DNA of 64,000 nt from Porogramme epimiltina (taxonomy: Eukaryota; Basidiomycota; Agaricomycetes; Polyporales; Polyporaceae), in NCBI GenBank assembly GCA_900155495.1, contig FTLJ01000449.1, positions 33,756 through 97,755 of the forward strand. Reading direction: 5' to 3'. The notes below the pieces were generated by a model, which worked only from the letters and a program-made list of their open reading frames with translations, was not told the origin of the DNA and searched no databases. The position numbers and the translations under genes are program-made. Shown one piece after another: positions 48,457-59,197 of the stretch. Position 1 is the stretch's first letter. Each line of letters begins with the position of its first letter.

Positions 48457-49052
48457 TCAGCAGCACATCTCGCACGGGCAGCCTGTCGCGGCATGATATC
48501 AGCATCCTCCGAACAACGGACCGCGATGGAGACGGGCCAGCGCATGGAAGAGAAGGACGCACAGACGATGTCGGCACAGCACTCGCAGCAGTCCTGAATG
48601 CATTCGGGGGTGTTAGCACTGGTACAATCGTGCCGAACCTCCTCCACAGTCGCGCTGGACAGGATACACTGACCTTGCAGCATTCTGTAGGTCCAAACGT
48701 CAACACCAGGCATGTCTTGGAGCCGCACAGACAAGAACGCACCGAAGCAAAGGAAACACTCGATGAGGCCGAGGAAGCAGTCCTGGAAACCGGCCGGTGA
48801 GAACGAGTGCTCTCGCGCTCAACTTGGGGAATCACCTTTCCGGCGCCACCACCGCGGAGGCGTTCGGCGAGGCCACGCTTGCGCTGGCACTCCTGGGTCT
48901 GGGTCTCCTGGCGGGCAGGGGGGTTCATCACGCCTACATGACCGACGACACACGGTTAGGGCTAGTGGTCGTTGGGCACGGCTGCATAGGGACTTACTCA
49001 TCTGAACAGCCTGGGGCTGGCTGGAGGTCATGGTGGGCTTGGCAGCGTCCAT
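48457..49052 (-). CDS. Small Cys-rich protein, six exons
   Basis: An 87-residue protein hidden in six tiny exons: 49052-48998, 48933-48836, 48782-48743, 48684-48674 (11 nt), 48593-48563 and 48482-48457. All introns are GT-AG. It begins MDAAKPTMTSSQPQAVQM, continues with a Gln/Arg/Gly-rich part (RKRGLAERLRGGGAGK) and ends in a dense Cys block: DCFLGLIECFLCFECC, then KDCCECCADIVCCPCEMCC, then TGA 48457-48459. The basic/polar head and Cys/hydrophobic tail resemble the plan of CYSTM-type stress-linked membrane micropeptides, but membership is inference. The Cys tail appears only when every junction is used, which strongly supports the model. A TATATAAATA box lies at 49139-49148, about 90 bp upstream. 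Confidence 0.78.
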
Positions 49053-49138
49053 TGTGCAGGAGGAGTGAGAGGAGAGGGAGTACTGCGGGAGGAGGGGGGA
49101 CGAGGGGTGATATCGAGGGCATGGGGGACTGGGCGAGT

Positions 49139-49148
49139 ATTTATATAC
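49139..49148 (-). promoter_or_regulatory. TATA box of the small Cys-rich gene
   Basis: TATATAAATA on the - strand, about 90 bp upstream of ATG 49052. It is one of the clearest TATA elements in the window, which suits a strongly inducible gene (inference). Confidence 0.55.
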
Positions 49149-49322
49149 TGTCTAGGGCACAGGCGGTCTCCCATCCCAGATGCAGATCCCAGATGCTGCC
49201 AGGCAGCGGGACGCACCCGTGAGGTCATATCCCCCTTGTCCGTGCCTATAAATAGCTGCATCAACCAATAGCCCAAGTATTCCCAGATGCTATCAAGGAG
49301 TCAGTTTGCTGCTGCTAAGCAT

Positions 49323-49413
49323 GGCAATATGGCCGAGCGGTCTAAGGCGCCAGAACCAGGATAGTTGTCCTATCTGGTCCGAAAGGGCGTGGGTTCGAAT
49401 CCCACTGTTGTCA
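49323..49413 (+). tRNA. tRNA-Leu (probable anticodon CAG), intron-containing
   Basis: Class II cloverleaf by eye. The 7-bp acceptor stem pairs 49323-49329 with 49406-49412 (two G-U pairs), discriminator A at 49413. The D arm is GCC/GGC, the anticodon stem CCAGA/TCTGG, the variable arm 11 nt, and the T arm GTGGG-TTCGAAT-CCCAC. A box TGGCCGAGCGG (49330-49340) and B box GGTTCGAATCC (49392-49402) are intact, with a T5 terminator at 49434-49438. The anticodon loop is 18 nt, implying an 11-nt intron after position 37. AGGA in the loop pairs with TCCT in the intron, as fungal tRNA introns do. With that parsing position 33 is C rather than the near-universal U. Confidence 0.82.
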
Positions 49414-49433
49414 TGACGTCATTCCCTGACGGG

Positions 49434-49438
49434 TTTTT
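49434..49438 (+). terminator. RNA polymerase III terminator of tRNA-Leu
   Basis: Run of five T on the coding strand, 21 nt after the discriminator base. A second T4 follows closely. Confidence 0.6.
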
Positions 49439-49674
49439 CCCTTTTGTATGTTGGGTCAATTACTTGTTCGCAGCACCTATGTCTCAACAAGAATAGGTGT
49501 ACACATATTCTCGTAGAGAATTTGGGAAAGTTTTTGATCACATCATGAATTTTTTCTAGTATTGGTCAAGGAGTGTAGTCCGTGGGTACGGTATAACAAG
49601 TGCGAGTGCAAGTAGCAATCAAAGGTCCATGCAACTGTCCAATCGTTCACGATCACAGCAGAACACAACAACAC

Positions 49675-50288
49675 CTAAGCAGAGGAGGCCTTGATGGTGA
49701 ACTTGCCGGACGTGTTGCCCGAGTCGCCGAACACTGTAATCGCAGAAAGACATAATCGTCAGCGTCGCCCTGCGAAACGTGAAACAGCGAGGGCGATGTA
49801 ACACGTACAGACGACAACGTAGTCATCGCGCTCCATCACATCCGGCACCGTCACATTGACAGCGCCGTCCGTGATCGGGAAGCCCGACGCGAGGGGGTGC
49901 GCTGTAGGGAAAAAGAACAGCGGCCGTCAGTTTCTTCCGTCTCGGGAGCTCCAGCCGCCCGCGCGCTCATCGGCAGCACGGAAGGGGAGCGGCAGCACTT
50001 ACCGATGTCGAGGTGCTCGCTGCTGCTGTCCGGGCTAATGTGGCCGAGGAGGATGAGCCCGGTCGTGTTCGCGGCCTCGGCGGGGATGGCGGAGGTGTCC
50101 CAGGTGATGGTCTGCGTGGACGCGGTGGTCCACACGTCACCCGCGGCGGGCGAGGTCACCTGCGGGTTGAAGACGATGTCCTCCTTCAGGTTCGAGGGGT
50201 CGAACGTGCCCGCAGGCGCAGCGCAGGCCGCAGACGCGGCGGCGGCGAGGACTGCGAAGAAGGCGGTGAGCTTCGTGGCGGAGAACAT
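49675..50288 (-). CDS. Kre9/KNH-like Ser/Thr-rich GPI-type surface protein
   Basis: Predicted secreted cell-surface protein. ATG 50288 opens a signal peptide (TKLTAFFAVLAAAASAACA), then a Kre9/KNH-type domain (Pfam Ser-Thr-rich GPI-anchored family): VFNPQVTSPAAGDVWTTAST, QTITWDTSAIPAEAANTTG, LILLGHISPDSSSEHLDI. After an intron comes AHPLASGFPITDGAVNVTVP, DVMERDDYVVV, and after a second intron VFGDSGNTSGKFTIKASSA and TAG at 49675-49677. About 150 residues, short for the family. No hydrophobic C-terminal GPI signal is evident, so it may be secreted rather than anchored. Related mushroom proteins are cell-wall linked. A TATAAA-like element near 50468-50474 (-) is a candidate core promoter. Confidence 0.82.
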
Positions 50289-51357
50289 CGTTGGGTGTGC
50301 GGGGTGGGTATGGGTGGCTGGGACGGGTATGTTCCTCGGGGGCGTGAAAAGAGAGGGCGGGGTCGTGAGCGACGAGTGGGCAACGAGCGGCGGGGAGGGG
50401 GGCGACGAGAGGGCGGAGGGGAAGGGCGGACAGCGCAGGAATGGGGGCCGCTTCTGTGCTCCACCGTGCTTTATAGCGTGACGGACGGCTATCGTGCCAG
50501 CGATCTTGCGACGCGCTTCTGGCTTCGGTGTGTGTTCCGTTTACGATGCCTGCTGACCCGTATGGGGCCGGCTGCTTTACTGCCCGCCGCCCGACGCTCC
50601 GCGCGTTGCGACGCCGTCTATCGAACCGCGAATTTGGCGGTAGGCGCGGCCGCTCGTCCTGGCGCTGCCCTTCGGTCACCGCGGGCTGTAGTCCTGCATA
50701 ATGCAATCGAGCAGTCTATAAGGTCCGCTTCCATAGCACACTGAATGCACGCACCTACTTAAGCATGATTCTGACCCCGCGCTCCGCCTGTGGCATTCAA
50801 TGGGGGCGTTGGAGTGGCTGGTTCGGGTTCAAGTCGGATGACGCGGTGGTGGCGGTGTCATCGAATATGATGAACGCTTGACGCTCCACACTCGCCACCC
50901 CCGTCGCGAGGATCTTCGTTCTAACGACGCTTGCAAAACGCTTTCTTTGATATCTCATTACCGCGCCCACTGCATGAATGTCCTCTTCCTCATTCAGCAG
51001 CCCCACGCGCGGCTGGCCACAATCACGGGGGCGATGTCCGGACCCCGGCTTAGCACGTTCCACAAGAAGTAGGATTTCAATCTTTCCTTTAATTTCAAGA
51101 GATGCCCTTTAGAGCTTGTAAGGAGGAGGTATGTATGTGTAATGTACAATGGGTTCACAAAGCTGTAGGCAGCAAGACAATACGAGGCATATAGAGAAAG
51201 GCGTATGTGCAGTAAGTATGTACAGTATGCGGCATAGGGTAGGTGAGCATAGCATATGACGAACATGCTGCGTAGATGCAGACGAAACATCATGTGAAAG
51301 TATCATCGAACGTGGTTCAGTTCCAGAAACAACAGCGCGCCGCACGGCCACGGATCA
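50289..51357. other. Spacer between Kre9/KNH-like gene and Rif1 3' end
   Basis: Promoter of the surface-protein gene (TATAAA-like on - strand near 50470) and 3' flank of the Rif1 gene, which is AT-rich from 51070 to 51300. Overlapping open frames around 50300-50700 are compositional. No gene supported. Confidence 0.5.
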
Positions 51358-54300
51358 CTAATCGCTCTCCAGCCCCGAGGACGAAGAAGATGCGACGCTC
51401 GACGCGCGCGGGCGCACGCCCAGCGGTGTCGGTTTCGGCGTGAAGCGCTCTCCGCCCCGGCGCACGATCTTACGGATGACGCGCTCGCTTGTCGGGCTGT
51501 TTGACATGTCCGAGTCGTCGCTCGGTGGGTCTGACGAGTTGAACACGATGTGCTGCACCCTGCGGAGCGCGGGTGACACCAGTCGGTGGGGGGTGACCTG
51601 GCCCACATGTGGCTCGTCGTCCGATGGTGGGAGGTCGGACACGCCGCCGCCGACGCGTGGGGACGCCACCATGATAGAGTCGTCTGTGCGGCGCACGGAT
51701 GGATCAGTAAACAATCGCCGCTCACGGAGAAATCGCAAGAACACTCACCACTACCGAACAGTGGAGCATCACGGAGGGAGCGCAGGGGGGAGGACATCTG
51801 CGCAGCTTCCTCACGCAGCTGCCTGGCGCGGGTCGCCTTGCGCTTCCAGTCGGGTGTGTAAGGAAGGCGCTGGAAGTCGGCCCTGTCACCGAGGAGCTTC
51901 GTGGCCGACCGCGTTCGCCTAATAGTAAGTTGCGGGGATCGCACCACCGACTGCTCAGGTTCCGAATCAGGCGACGGGCTGCGCGCGAGGGTAGGGGACG
52001 GGGTGCAGGTGGGGGGAGGAGATGCTTCGCGAGGAATGGGAGACATGCTCGGCCGGCGCCAGTTCCGGAGAACACGCTGGACGGAGGGAACTTCCACTGC
52101 GTCGACAAACACTCCTTTGCGCTTCCGCGCGGAGATCGTGGGCGAGGCTTCAAGAACGGAGTTTACGTCCTCAGTTGAGGGTTCCGGCGCTGGTGGAGCC
52201 AGTTCCGGCTTCTCCATGGTGACGTCCTCGAGCTCGACGCGATGCACTTGCACATTGGAGAAGGTTGAGGGCGCCAGAGGTGAAGCTTCGAGACGGCCCC
52301 TCTTCAGTGCCTTCTCCCCCAGGCCGTCAGCCTCCTCGCCGTCGTCGTGTCGAGAGCGTTTGCCAAGGATCGACGCCAATAAGAGAGGTGACCTCGCTGC
52401 CAACCGCTCTGCAACAGTCTCGAGGCGCGGCATAGGAGAGGCGTTCTCCTTGTCGCTTCCCTTCGCAGGGGAGCGCTTGGGCGTGGTTGGGGTGCGCGAA
52501 GGGGAGGAATGCAGGGAGAACTTTGGTGGCGATGATGACGTGCCGATGAGGTGGTCCTTGACTGCGGACTTCTGCGGTCGTCGTGGAGTAGTCTGGAGGA
52601 GCGAGCGTTCGTGCGGGCTGGCTTTGGGCGTAGTAGGTGAACGAGGCAGAGTGACGTCACCGAGGGGCGCGACGCGCCAGGACCTCGGGCCCGACATCCG
52701 GGACAGAGTGTCTGGAGACGGAATGACGACAGAACCTTCATCCTCGCTCTCACACTCTTCCGAGTCGACGGCCATGGGGTCGTCGCCGGCGATCGAGGCC
52801 TCTTTGAGACTGGGGGTTGCCGAGTGGGAGCGGGGCACAGTCATGTCCTCTACCTTGGCTTCGTCCTCTTGCTCCTCCAAACGTGCTTGCGCCACAGCGT
52901 CCAGGCACTGCACCACTTGCTCCGGGTAGCCCATGGGCGGCTCTGGGAGCTCAGCGAAGGTTGCTTGCCAGTACTCTGCGAAGGCCTCCACAGCGCCTGC
53001 GTGCTTATCTATCCGAACTCGGAAAGGGGCTACCAGGATAGGAGCCACTGTGTGGAGGACGTGGACACAGGGGGGCAGCGACTGGAGGTACACCAGAATT
53101 GTCTGGTACAGAGGGAGGATCTGCACAACTCGGTGAGTAAATATCAATGATCGATGAGCAAAATACATACGTCGGTTGAGTACTCTTCCTCAGAGCAGAT
53201 CTGGTAATCGTCCGTTACCCACACAGTGATGCCGTCCACCAGCATTTCCAGCATAGGCAAGAACTGCTCTCGCGAGCAGGCATCGATGACTCTCGTCAAC
53301 GAGCGGAGGAGCCACATGCACACCATCTTGCTGGTTGGCTCCGGCGGGTACGCGCCGTAGATCGTAGCGTTTGTGAACTCCATCAACTCCACTGGGACCT
53401 TGCGCGCCGACGCAATATCGAGGTTCGACAGCAGCAAGTCGGCCAGGCGCTGCGCGCGGAGCGATAGCGGGCTGTAGTCCACCGCGATCGTGCCCGCGAG
53501 TTGGTCCACAAGCGACGCCGTGTCCATCCCCTGGTCGAGGGCCGCGTTGATGGCGGAGCGGAGGAAGGCGTCCCAGCGCTGGAAGTCCGAGCGCGTGATG
53601 TTCCATCCGCTCGGGTGAACGAAGGGGGCGCAGAGGAGCACCGCCGCGGTGTCCCAGCTTGACGGGCCAGTCTGGTCCTGTTCCAACCATCGCTCGAGGA
53701 ACACTTGCCAAACCAGCGCGCGGACGTCCGAGTCCCACTCCGAGTCGCGCTGGCCCTTCCGGAGGGTGTTGTCCCAGAAGGCTTGCATGACTGACGGCTC
53801 GCACGCAAAGGCAGCCTCCGCACAAATGCAGGCCCATTGCTCACGAACCGCGTCGGTACACTGAACGTCGTCGACGAGGGTCTCTTCATGGGCGTTGAGG
53901 TACTTGAGGAGCGACTCAGCCAGTTCGGCAAAAGCCTCCGCGGGGAAAACGGCGCGAGTGATGGTGAAGAGGTCGCGGACGAGGAAAATCTTGATGGCAT
54001 AGTTGCACCGGGATTCTGGTAGGGGCTCATCCAACCCTCGCTTCTTGCGCTGACCGTGCAGCTTGACAGGCGAGGTTAAAATCTCTCCGACTTCCTCTTT
54101 GCGCATGGTGAAGTCAAGCGTCTCGTCATCCAGAATGCTGACCAGGACGTCGCAGGCACAAAGCGCGAGTTCACTCAAATTATCCTGGTCTTCATGCTCT
54201 GCAACCGATGTAAGCGACTATCATAGCCCGTGAACTGACGCGACTGACCGGGAGGAGCTGCAGCGTGGCACTTGAGCAAGTTGAACCAAATCTCCCGGAT

Positions 54301-56510
54301 TTCGACCTGCAACCAAGTCAGCTTCCAAGCACAGTCGACGCGAACCTACTACGCACCGGGACCTCCTCGCTTCCCCACTTCAGCCTCAACACCGCAAGTC
54401 CATCCTTCCAAATGGCCAAGAACTCTTCCCAGAGCCCTGGAGCCGTGATCTCGTCCAACGTCAGCGTGCGCATATCTGTGACGTGCGGGCACTGCTCGAT
54501 GAGGGACTTCACGTCCGACGACAGCGTCTTCCACTCCGCTGTCAGCAATCCCGGGTTGGCCGAGAAAAAGTCGGGTACGAGCAACTTGCGGTGGTCCCAC
54601 TCCTTCTCAGAGGTGGTCTCGTCCGGGATCGACGCCGAGCTGAGCAGGTACCGCGTGACGTCCAGGGCATCCTTGCACGTTTGACCGCCCTTGCGGCTCA
54701 TGGTACGCAGAATGCGGAGCGCGTCGAATACTTGCGTGCTGAAGATCTCGATGCCCAGCAGTGCGCCGACGAGGCCGATCCCTGCGCCCATGTCCACGAG
54801 TGAGGGGAGGTACTTGTATGCGGACCGGAGCGCCTCGTCGAACTCCCTTCGCTCCGTGGTGATGTCGTCCTCCGTGGCGGAGTCGTCTTCCCCGTCCGTG
54901 TCGGCGTCGATGGTGAGACGGACGTGCGGAGGACGGAAGTACGCCCATGTCATAGCGCGCCAGGCAAGGCAGCCAAGGCCACGAACTGAACTCTTCGGGT
55001 GGCGCATCCCGAGCGAAAACAAGGCGATGACGGTCCGGGTCAGGTCCATGTGAAGATAGATCGTTGGGCCGAGAAGGACGACCAGGTGCGCGATTACGCT
55101 GAATGCCCAAACAGGACCCTGTGCCGCATGCTTCGGATCTGTGGCCTGAAGTGTCGTTCGAAGTGTGCGGACGAGGGCAGGATCTTTCGACGGGCTTGAG
55201 TCGAGCTTCCTCTTCGTTGGGGTAGTCGCGCTGGGATCCGGCGACTTGGTGAGGCGAGCCGCCACCGTCGTGGATATCCGTGTAAGCGCTTCGCTCGGAG
55301 GAAGAGATGCAACAGCAAGGGCAAGGCCCCCTAGCGCGTGGCATGCTTGGTTACGGATGACTAGAGTCGGAGCCAGCAGGTTTTCCATCACAGAACCGAC
55401 AATTGGCGCGAAGGCTGGAACGAATATGGCTGGCTGGTAGAGAGCAAGATCATGAATTGCCTACGGAATAAATTAGCGCATATATCCACAAAATTATTCA
55501 GGGTGCGTACCTTGAGTCCATCAGTGGCAGAGCCCTTCTTGCCTTCTTTCCCGAGTTCGCCGTCAATGCCACGGCGCAGTGCGAGGGCGATCCGATCTTT
55601 TGCCGGCTCAAGAACCTCCGCGGGTAGACGCTGAGTCTGTATAAGCCAGATCGCCAGCGCACACGTTTTCCGTGCATTGGGAGTTGGTAGCTCGTTCGCA
55701 AGGGGAATGGCCAAAACTTGGGTGAAAATAAAGCCAAGTTCCTCATCTGCCAACTTTATTAGCACTATGGTGGCGCAACGACCTTAACCACCACTCACCC
55801 TCAAAGACATTGCACAACGACGGTAACGTGAAAACCACGCTGAGGAGCCTCATTGCAGCATGGCAAACGCAGCAGAGGTCTCGGGCACGCGTCACTTGCT
55901 CCGCACTCATGCCGCGCTTCTTTTTCTTCTTCGGGCTGTCTCGGGGGGAGGGTAGACTTGACATAGACATCGGCTCTCGTTGGATAGGTGTCGATGGCGA
56001 GTCGAGCACGGATGGTGTGCCCTCGAGGGGGTCGACAAACACTTGGCGCAAATCACGTACCAGGGCGCCGACTAATGCCTCCCTGTGTTTCCTAAGCGGC
56101 TGGAATAGAGGCCACGACGCGTCGGCATCCGTGCTCCCCGTGACGCAGTTACGCAGACGAGCGGCAAGGCTGTTGTACGCTGAGATAGTATCCCGCAAAG
56201 ACGCGTCGAGCGCAATGATTCGTTGAATAGGGTGGTCAAGATAGTCGAGATTCGTGAGGGGATCCTCGGGCTCTGGTGTCTGCTCCTTCACGGGCTCTTC
56301 GGGGGGGAAGGGAGGGTGGTCAATCTTCTTCAAGATCGACCTGGATGGACCAGCCTTGAGTGCGCTCCGTCTCGCCGAAAGTCGTGGGGGGCTGGCTGTA
56401 ATAGGGTGGTACCTGGCGGTCTCTGACCACGAGACGACGCGTGAATAGCAGTGACCACGATTGTCCTTCTCGTCCCTGTGGGACGTGCCAGGAGGAGTGG
56501 GGAGGCTCAT
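51358..56510 (-). CDS. RIF1: Rif1-like telomere and replication-timing factor
   Basis: Large nuclear protein; Rif1 limits origin firing and telomere length by recruiting protein phosphatase 1 (established in yeasts and animals). ATG 56510 gives MSLPTPPGTSHRDEKDN, a candidate PP1 RVxF motif RVVSW (residues 24-28) and SILK (58-61). The Rif1 N-terminal HEAT-like region follows in several exons: TNLDYLDHPIQRIIALDASL, IFTQVLAIPLANELPTPNAR, LAPTLVIRNQACHALGGLAL, SLGMRHPKSSVRGLGCLAWR and AMTWAYFRPPHVRL. The C-terminal third is long, disordered and Ser/Pro-rich with many SP sites, ending SSSSSGLESD. A short intron (about 51682-51746) joins the last exon. About 1,600 residues in seven or eight exons. 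Length and domain order suit a fungal Rif1. Confidence 0.88.
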
Positions 56511-57074
56511 CGCGTAGTGTCGCCGAGAGTTTTGTGGAAGATGGGCCAGACGACGCGTGTGGGCGCTGTCTGGGGCGGCGACAACGACGATGAGGGTGGG
56601 GTGAAGGGTGAAGGGTGGGCAGATGAAGCGCGCGTTCTCAGGCCTCAGTGGCCGAGCGCCAGACGCCTAATGATTTGTTTGCCGCTATTGACGCGTTTTG
56701 TTGACGCGTTTTGCACGTGAGACGCGTCGCGACGTGTTTAATGGGCGGCTACACGCTCGCTCCAGAGCGGCCCGCGGCCTGGTTGCCTGAAGGAGAAGCG
56801 GCCGCGGGCAGGCGCTCGATGGACGTCGCCAGGTTCGGCGGAGAAGGGCGCACGATCATGGGCACGTCGCCCTCGCCATCATCGTCCCGGCGTCCTGGGA
56901 CAACGTCCGCCGCGGTCACCGACCATGTCCCGTTGCCGGCTGCCACGCCCACCGCCGCCATCAGCCCGGCCTCCCCGGCCACGCATCCGTCTTAAGTTCT
57001 CTCCCTCCAACTACATAGTGTGCCCCAACGCCCCCTGTTGGCTACCCATATTTGTTAGTTCTTGAGGTACCTCC
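56511..57074. other. Divergent promoter, RIF1 and FAD oxidoreductase genes
   Basis: 564 bp between starts, containing the MluI-box cluster listed separately. The side next to the oxidoreductase gene is GC-rich with open frames lacking motifs. Confidence 0.5.
56691..56727. promoter_or_regulatory. MluI cell-cycle box (MCB) cluster
   Basis: Three perfect ACGCGT palindromes at 56691-56696, 56704-56709 and 56722-56727 within 37 bp; a fourth lies at 56553-56558. In yeasts ACGCGT is bound by MBF and drives G1/S transcription of replication genes (established there). The cluster is about 180-220 bp upstream of the RIF1 start codon, where a G1/S element would make sense. Binding here is inferred. Confidence 0.6.
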
Positions 57075-59197
57075 ATGAAAGTCGCAGTCGTTGGTTCCGG
57101 CGTGTCTGGACTGGGCGCGACCTGGGTCTGTATCTCCTATAACTTCTTATGCTCCAACTCACCGACGTTCCAGTTACTGAACGAATACACGGACCATGAA
57201 GTTCACCTGTTCGAGGCAGATTCTCGTCCAGGCGGTCATGCGAACACCGTGACGTACTCTCCCCCGGGGAAAGAGCCCACAGACGTGGACACGTAGGTTG
57301 ACTCCTTGCTTGAATACTGGGAAACGAGCTAACCCGTAGCTCTTTTAATGTAGGGGTTTCGTGAGTGACGCTGGTTCAGACAGCGCGACGTGTCACTCAT
57401 TTCAGTGCAGATTGTCTTCAATCCCAGCACGTACCCCAACTTCATCAATTTCTTGAACATTTTCCCAGACCTGGCGGAGCGCATCCTCCCCACCGAGATG
57501 ACGTTTTCCGTGTCGCGCGACAAAGGGGAATTTGAATGGGCTGGAAACAACCTCATGTCCGTCTTCTGTCAGCCATCGCGCCTCCTCGACCCAGAGATGT
57601 GGCATTTGCTTTATGATGTACTGCGCTTCAACGCATCTGCGCAAAAATTCATTTTGGACATGAAGGCCGAGAAGAATGCCCCTCACCAGGAGCTCTCTAT
57701 CGGCACTTACTTGCAGCAGAACGGTTATTCTGATTCGTTCCGAGACAACTACCTAATAGTCAGTGCGCCTCTCATCTTCGACTCCTCCTATTCTGACATT
57801 TTTGCCTAGCCAATGACTGCAGCTGTCTGGAGTACGCCACCAGATAAATGCGCCCTCGATTTCCCTGCGAAGACACTAGTAAGCTCCGTCTGCATGATTC
57901 GCTTCTCAACTTAGGTTCTCAGCCTAATTGCCACAGATGCAATTCATGTACAACCACCACCTTCTGCAGATAACAGGGAAGCCAAAATGGCTGACACTTC
58001 GTGGTGGGAGGTCAGTGCGCACGTATTGTCCATGTAACATTGTAACATTCGCTCATATTTGCGTCGAACAGTCGAACATACGTGAAGAAGATCATATCCA
58101 GGCTTCCTGCTTCGCAGTTACACCTATCGACCCCCATTACCGCTCTCAAGTCCATCCCGATCTCCGACAAACCAGGCCAGACCCACAGAGTCGAGCTGAC
58201 GACGGCCTCAGGAGAAGTGCACCACTTCGACCACGTCATAATGGCCTGCCATACGGACACGACCGTCGACATTCTCCGCGCCGGAGGGAGTCTGACAGCA
58301 GATGAGGCCCAGGTGCTCGACGCGTTCAAATGGAATCAGAATGAAGCCGTGCTACACTGCGACGAACGGCTCATGCCAAAGTCGCGCCTGGCGTGGTCGT
58401 GCTGGAACTACCTCACTGAGTCTGTGACTGACCAGGCTGGAAAATATCTTCCGAACGTCAACCAAGTATCCCTGTAAGCTCTCCGCCTCATCTAGGCGGG
58501 TTTTGTTAGCTCACTTAAACACCATCTAGGACATGTACGCCAAGACGCCCTCATTTCAGAGTTCACTGTCTGATTACTGACCCGCGTTTCCAGACTGGAT
58601 GAACGACCTACAACACCTACCCATGAAGGCTCACGGCTCCGTGCTGGTGACACTCAACCCACCATTCGACCCCAAGCCCGAACTGCAGTTCGGTAGATAC
58701 AAATACGAGCACCCCATCCTTAGCGACGAAGTAGGTTCCTCACCTTCCCCCGCCTCCGCCTTGCTCACCCTCCCGCTCGCCACTTTCCCCGCCCCCTCCC
58801 TCAGGCCATCCGCGCCCAATCCGCCCTCCCGACCATCCAAAACACCCGCGGCATCTCCTACGCCGGCGCCTGGACCAAATACGGCTTCCACGAGGACGGC
58901 TTCTCCTCCGGCCTCCGCGCCGCCGCCGCCCTCTTCCCCCCTTCGTCGCCCTCCTCTCCCTCGCGCCTCCCCTTCACCATCTCCCCCGCGGAGCGCACGC
59001 CCTCCCCGCGCGTCGCCCTCCTCGCGCGCGCGTTCGCCTTGCTCGAGGCCTCGGGCGCCGCCACCGCGTTCGGCGCCGCCTTCTTCTTCCTCTTGGCGCT
59101 CCTCCGCCGCGCTCTCGCCGCGCTCGGGGCCGACCTCGCCCACCTCGCGCCGCGCCACGCCGCGCAGAAGGCGAAGGCGAAGGCGAAGGCGGACTAG
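57075..59197 (+). CDS. FAD-dependent oxidoreductase (amine-oxidase-like fold)
   Basis: Flavoprotein with an N-terminal Rossmann motif MKVAVVGSGVSGLGATW and EADSRPGGHANT. Two microexons rebuild family motifs: a 7-nt exon (57354-57360) gives TGFIVFNPSTYPNFINF, and a 5-nt exon (58530-58534) gives LTYWMNDLQHLP. Other landmarks are DLAERILPTEMTFSVSRD, PMTAAVWSTPP, MQFMYNHHLLQITGKPKWLT, SRTYVKKIISRLP and DHVIMACHTDTTVDILR; AIRAQSALPTIQNTRGISYA and GAWTKYGFHEDGFSSGL mark the end of the FAD domain. A C-terminal hydrophobic helix (AFGAAFFFLLALLRRALAAL) and an Ala-Lys repeat tail suggest membrane attachment. Relatives include oxidoreductases found beside cyclopropane-fatty-acid synthases; the substrate is unknown. 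It ends at TAG 59195-59197. Confidence 0.87.

Noticed and set aside
48218..48931. 237-codon - strand frame
   Set aside because: It reads through introns of the small Cys-rich gene in a mixture of frames. The six-exon model explains the locus better.
49247..49254. TATAAATA on the + strand as the tRNA promoter
   Set aside because: It lies about 70 bp upstream of the tRNA, farther than usual for an upstream TATA of pol III genes, and the internal A and B boxes suffice.
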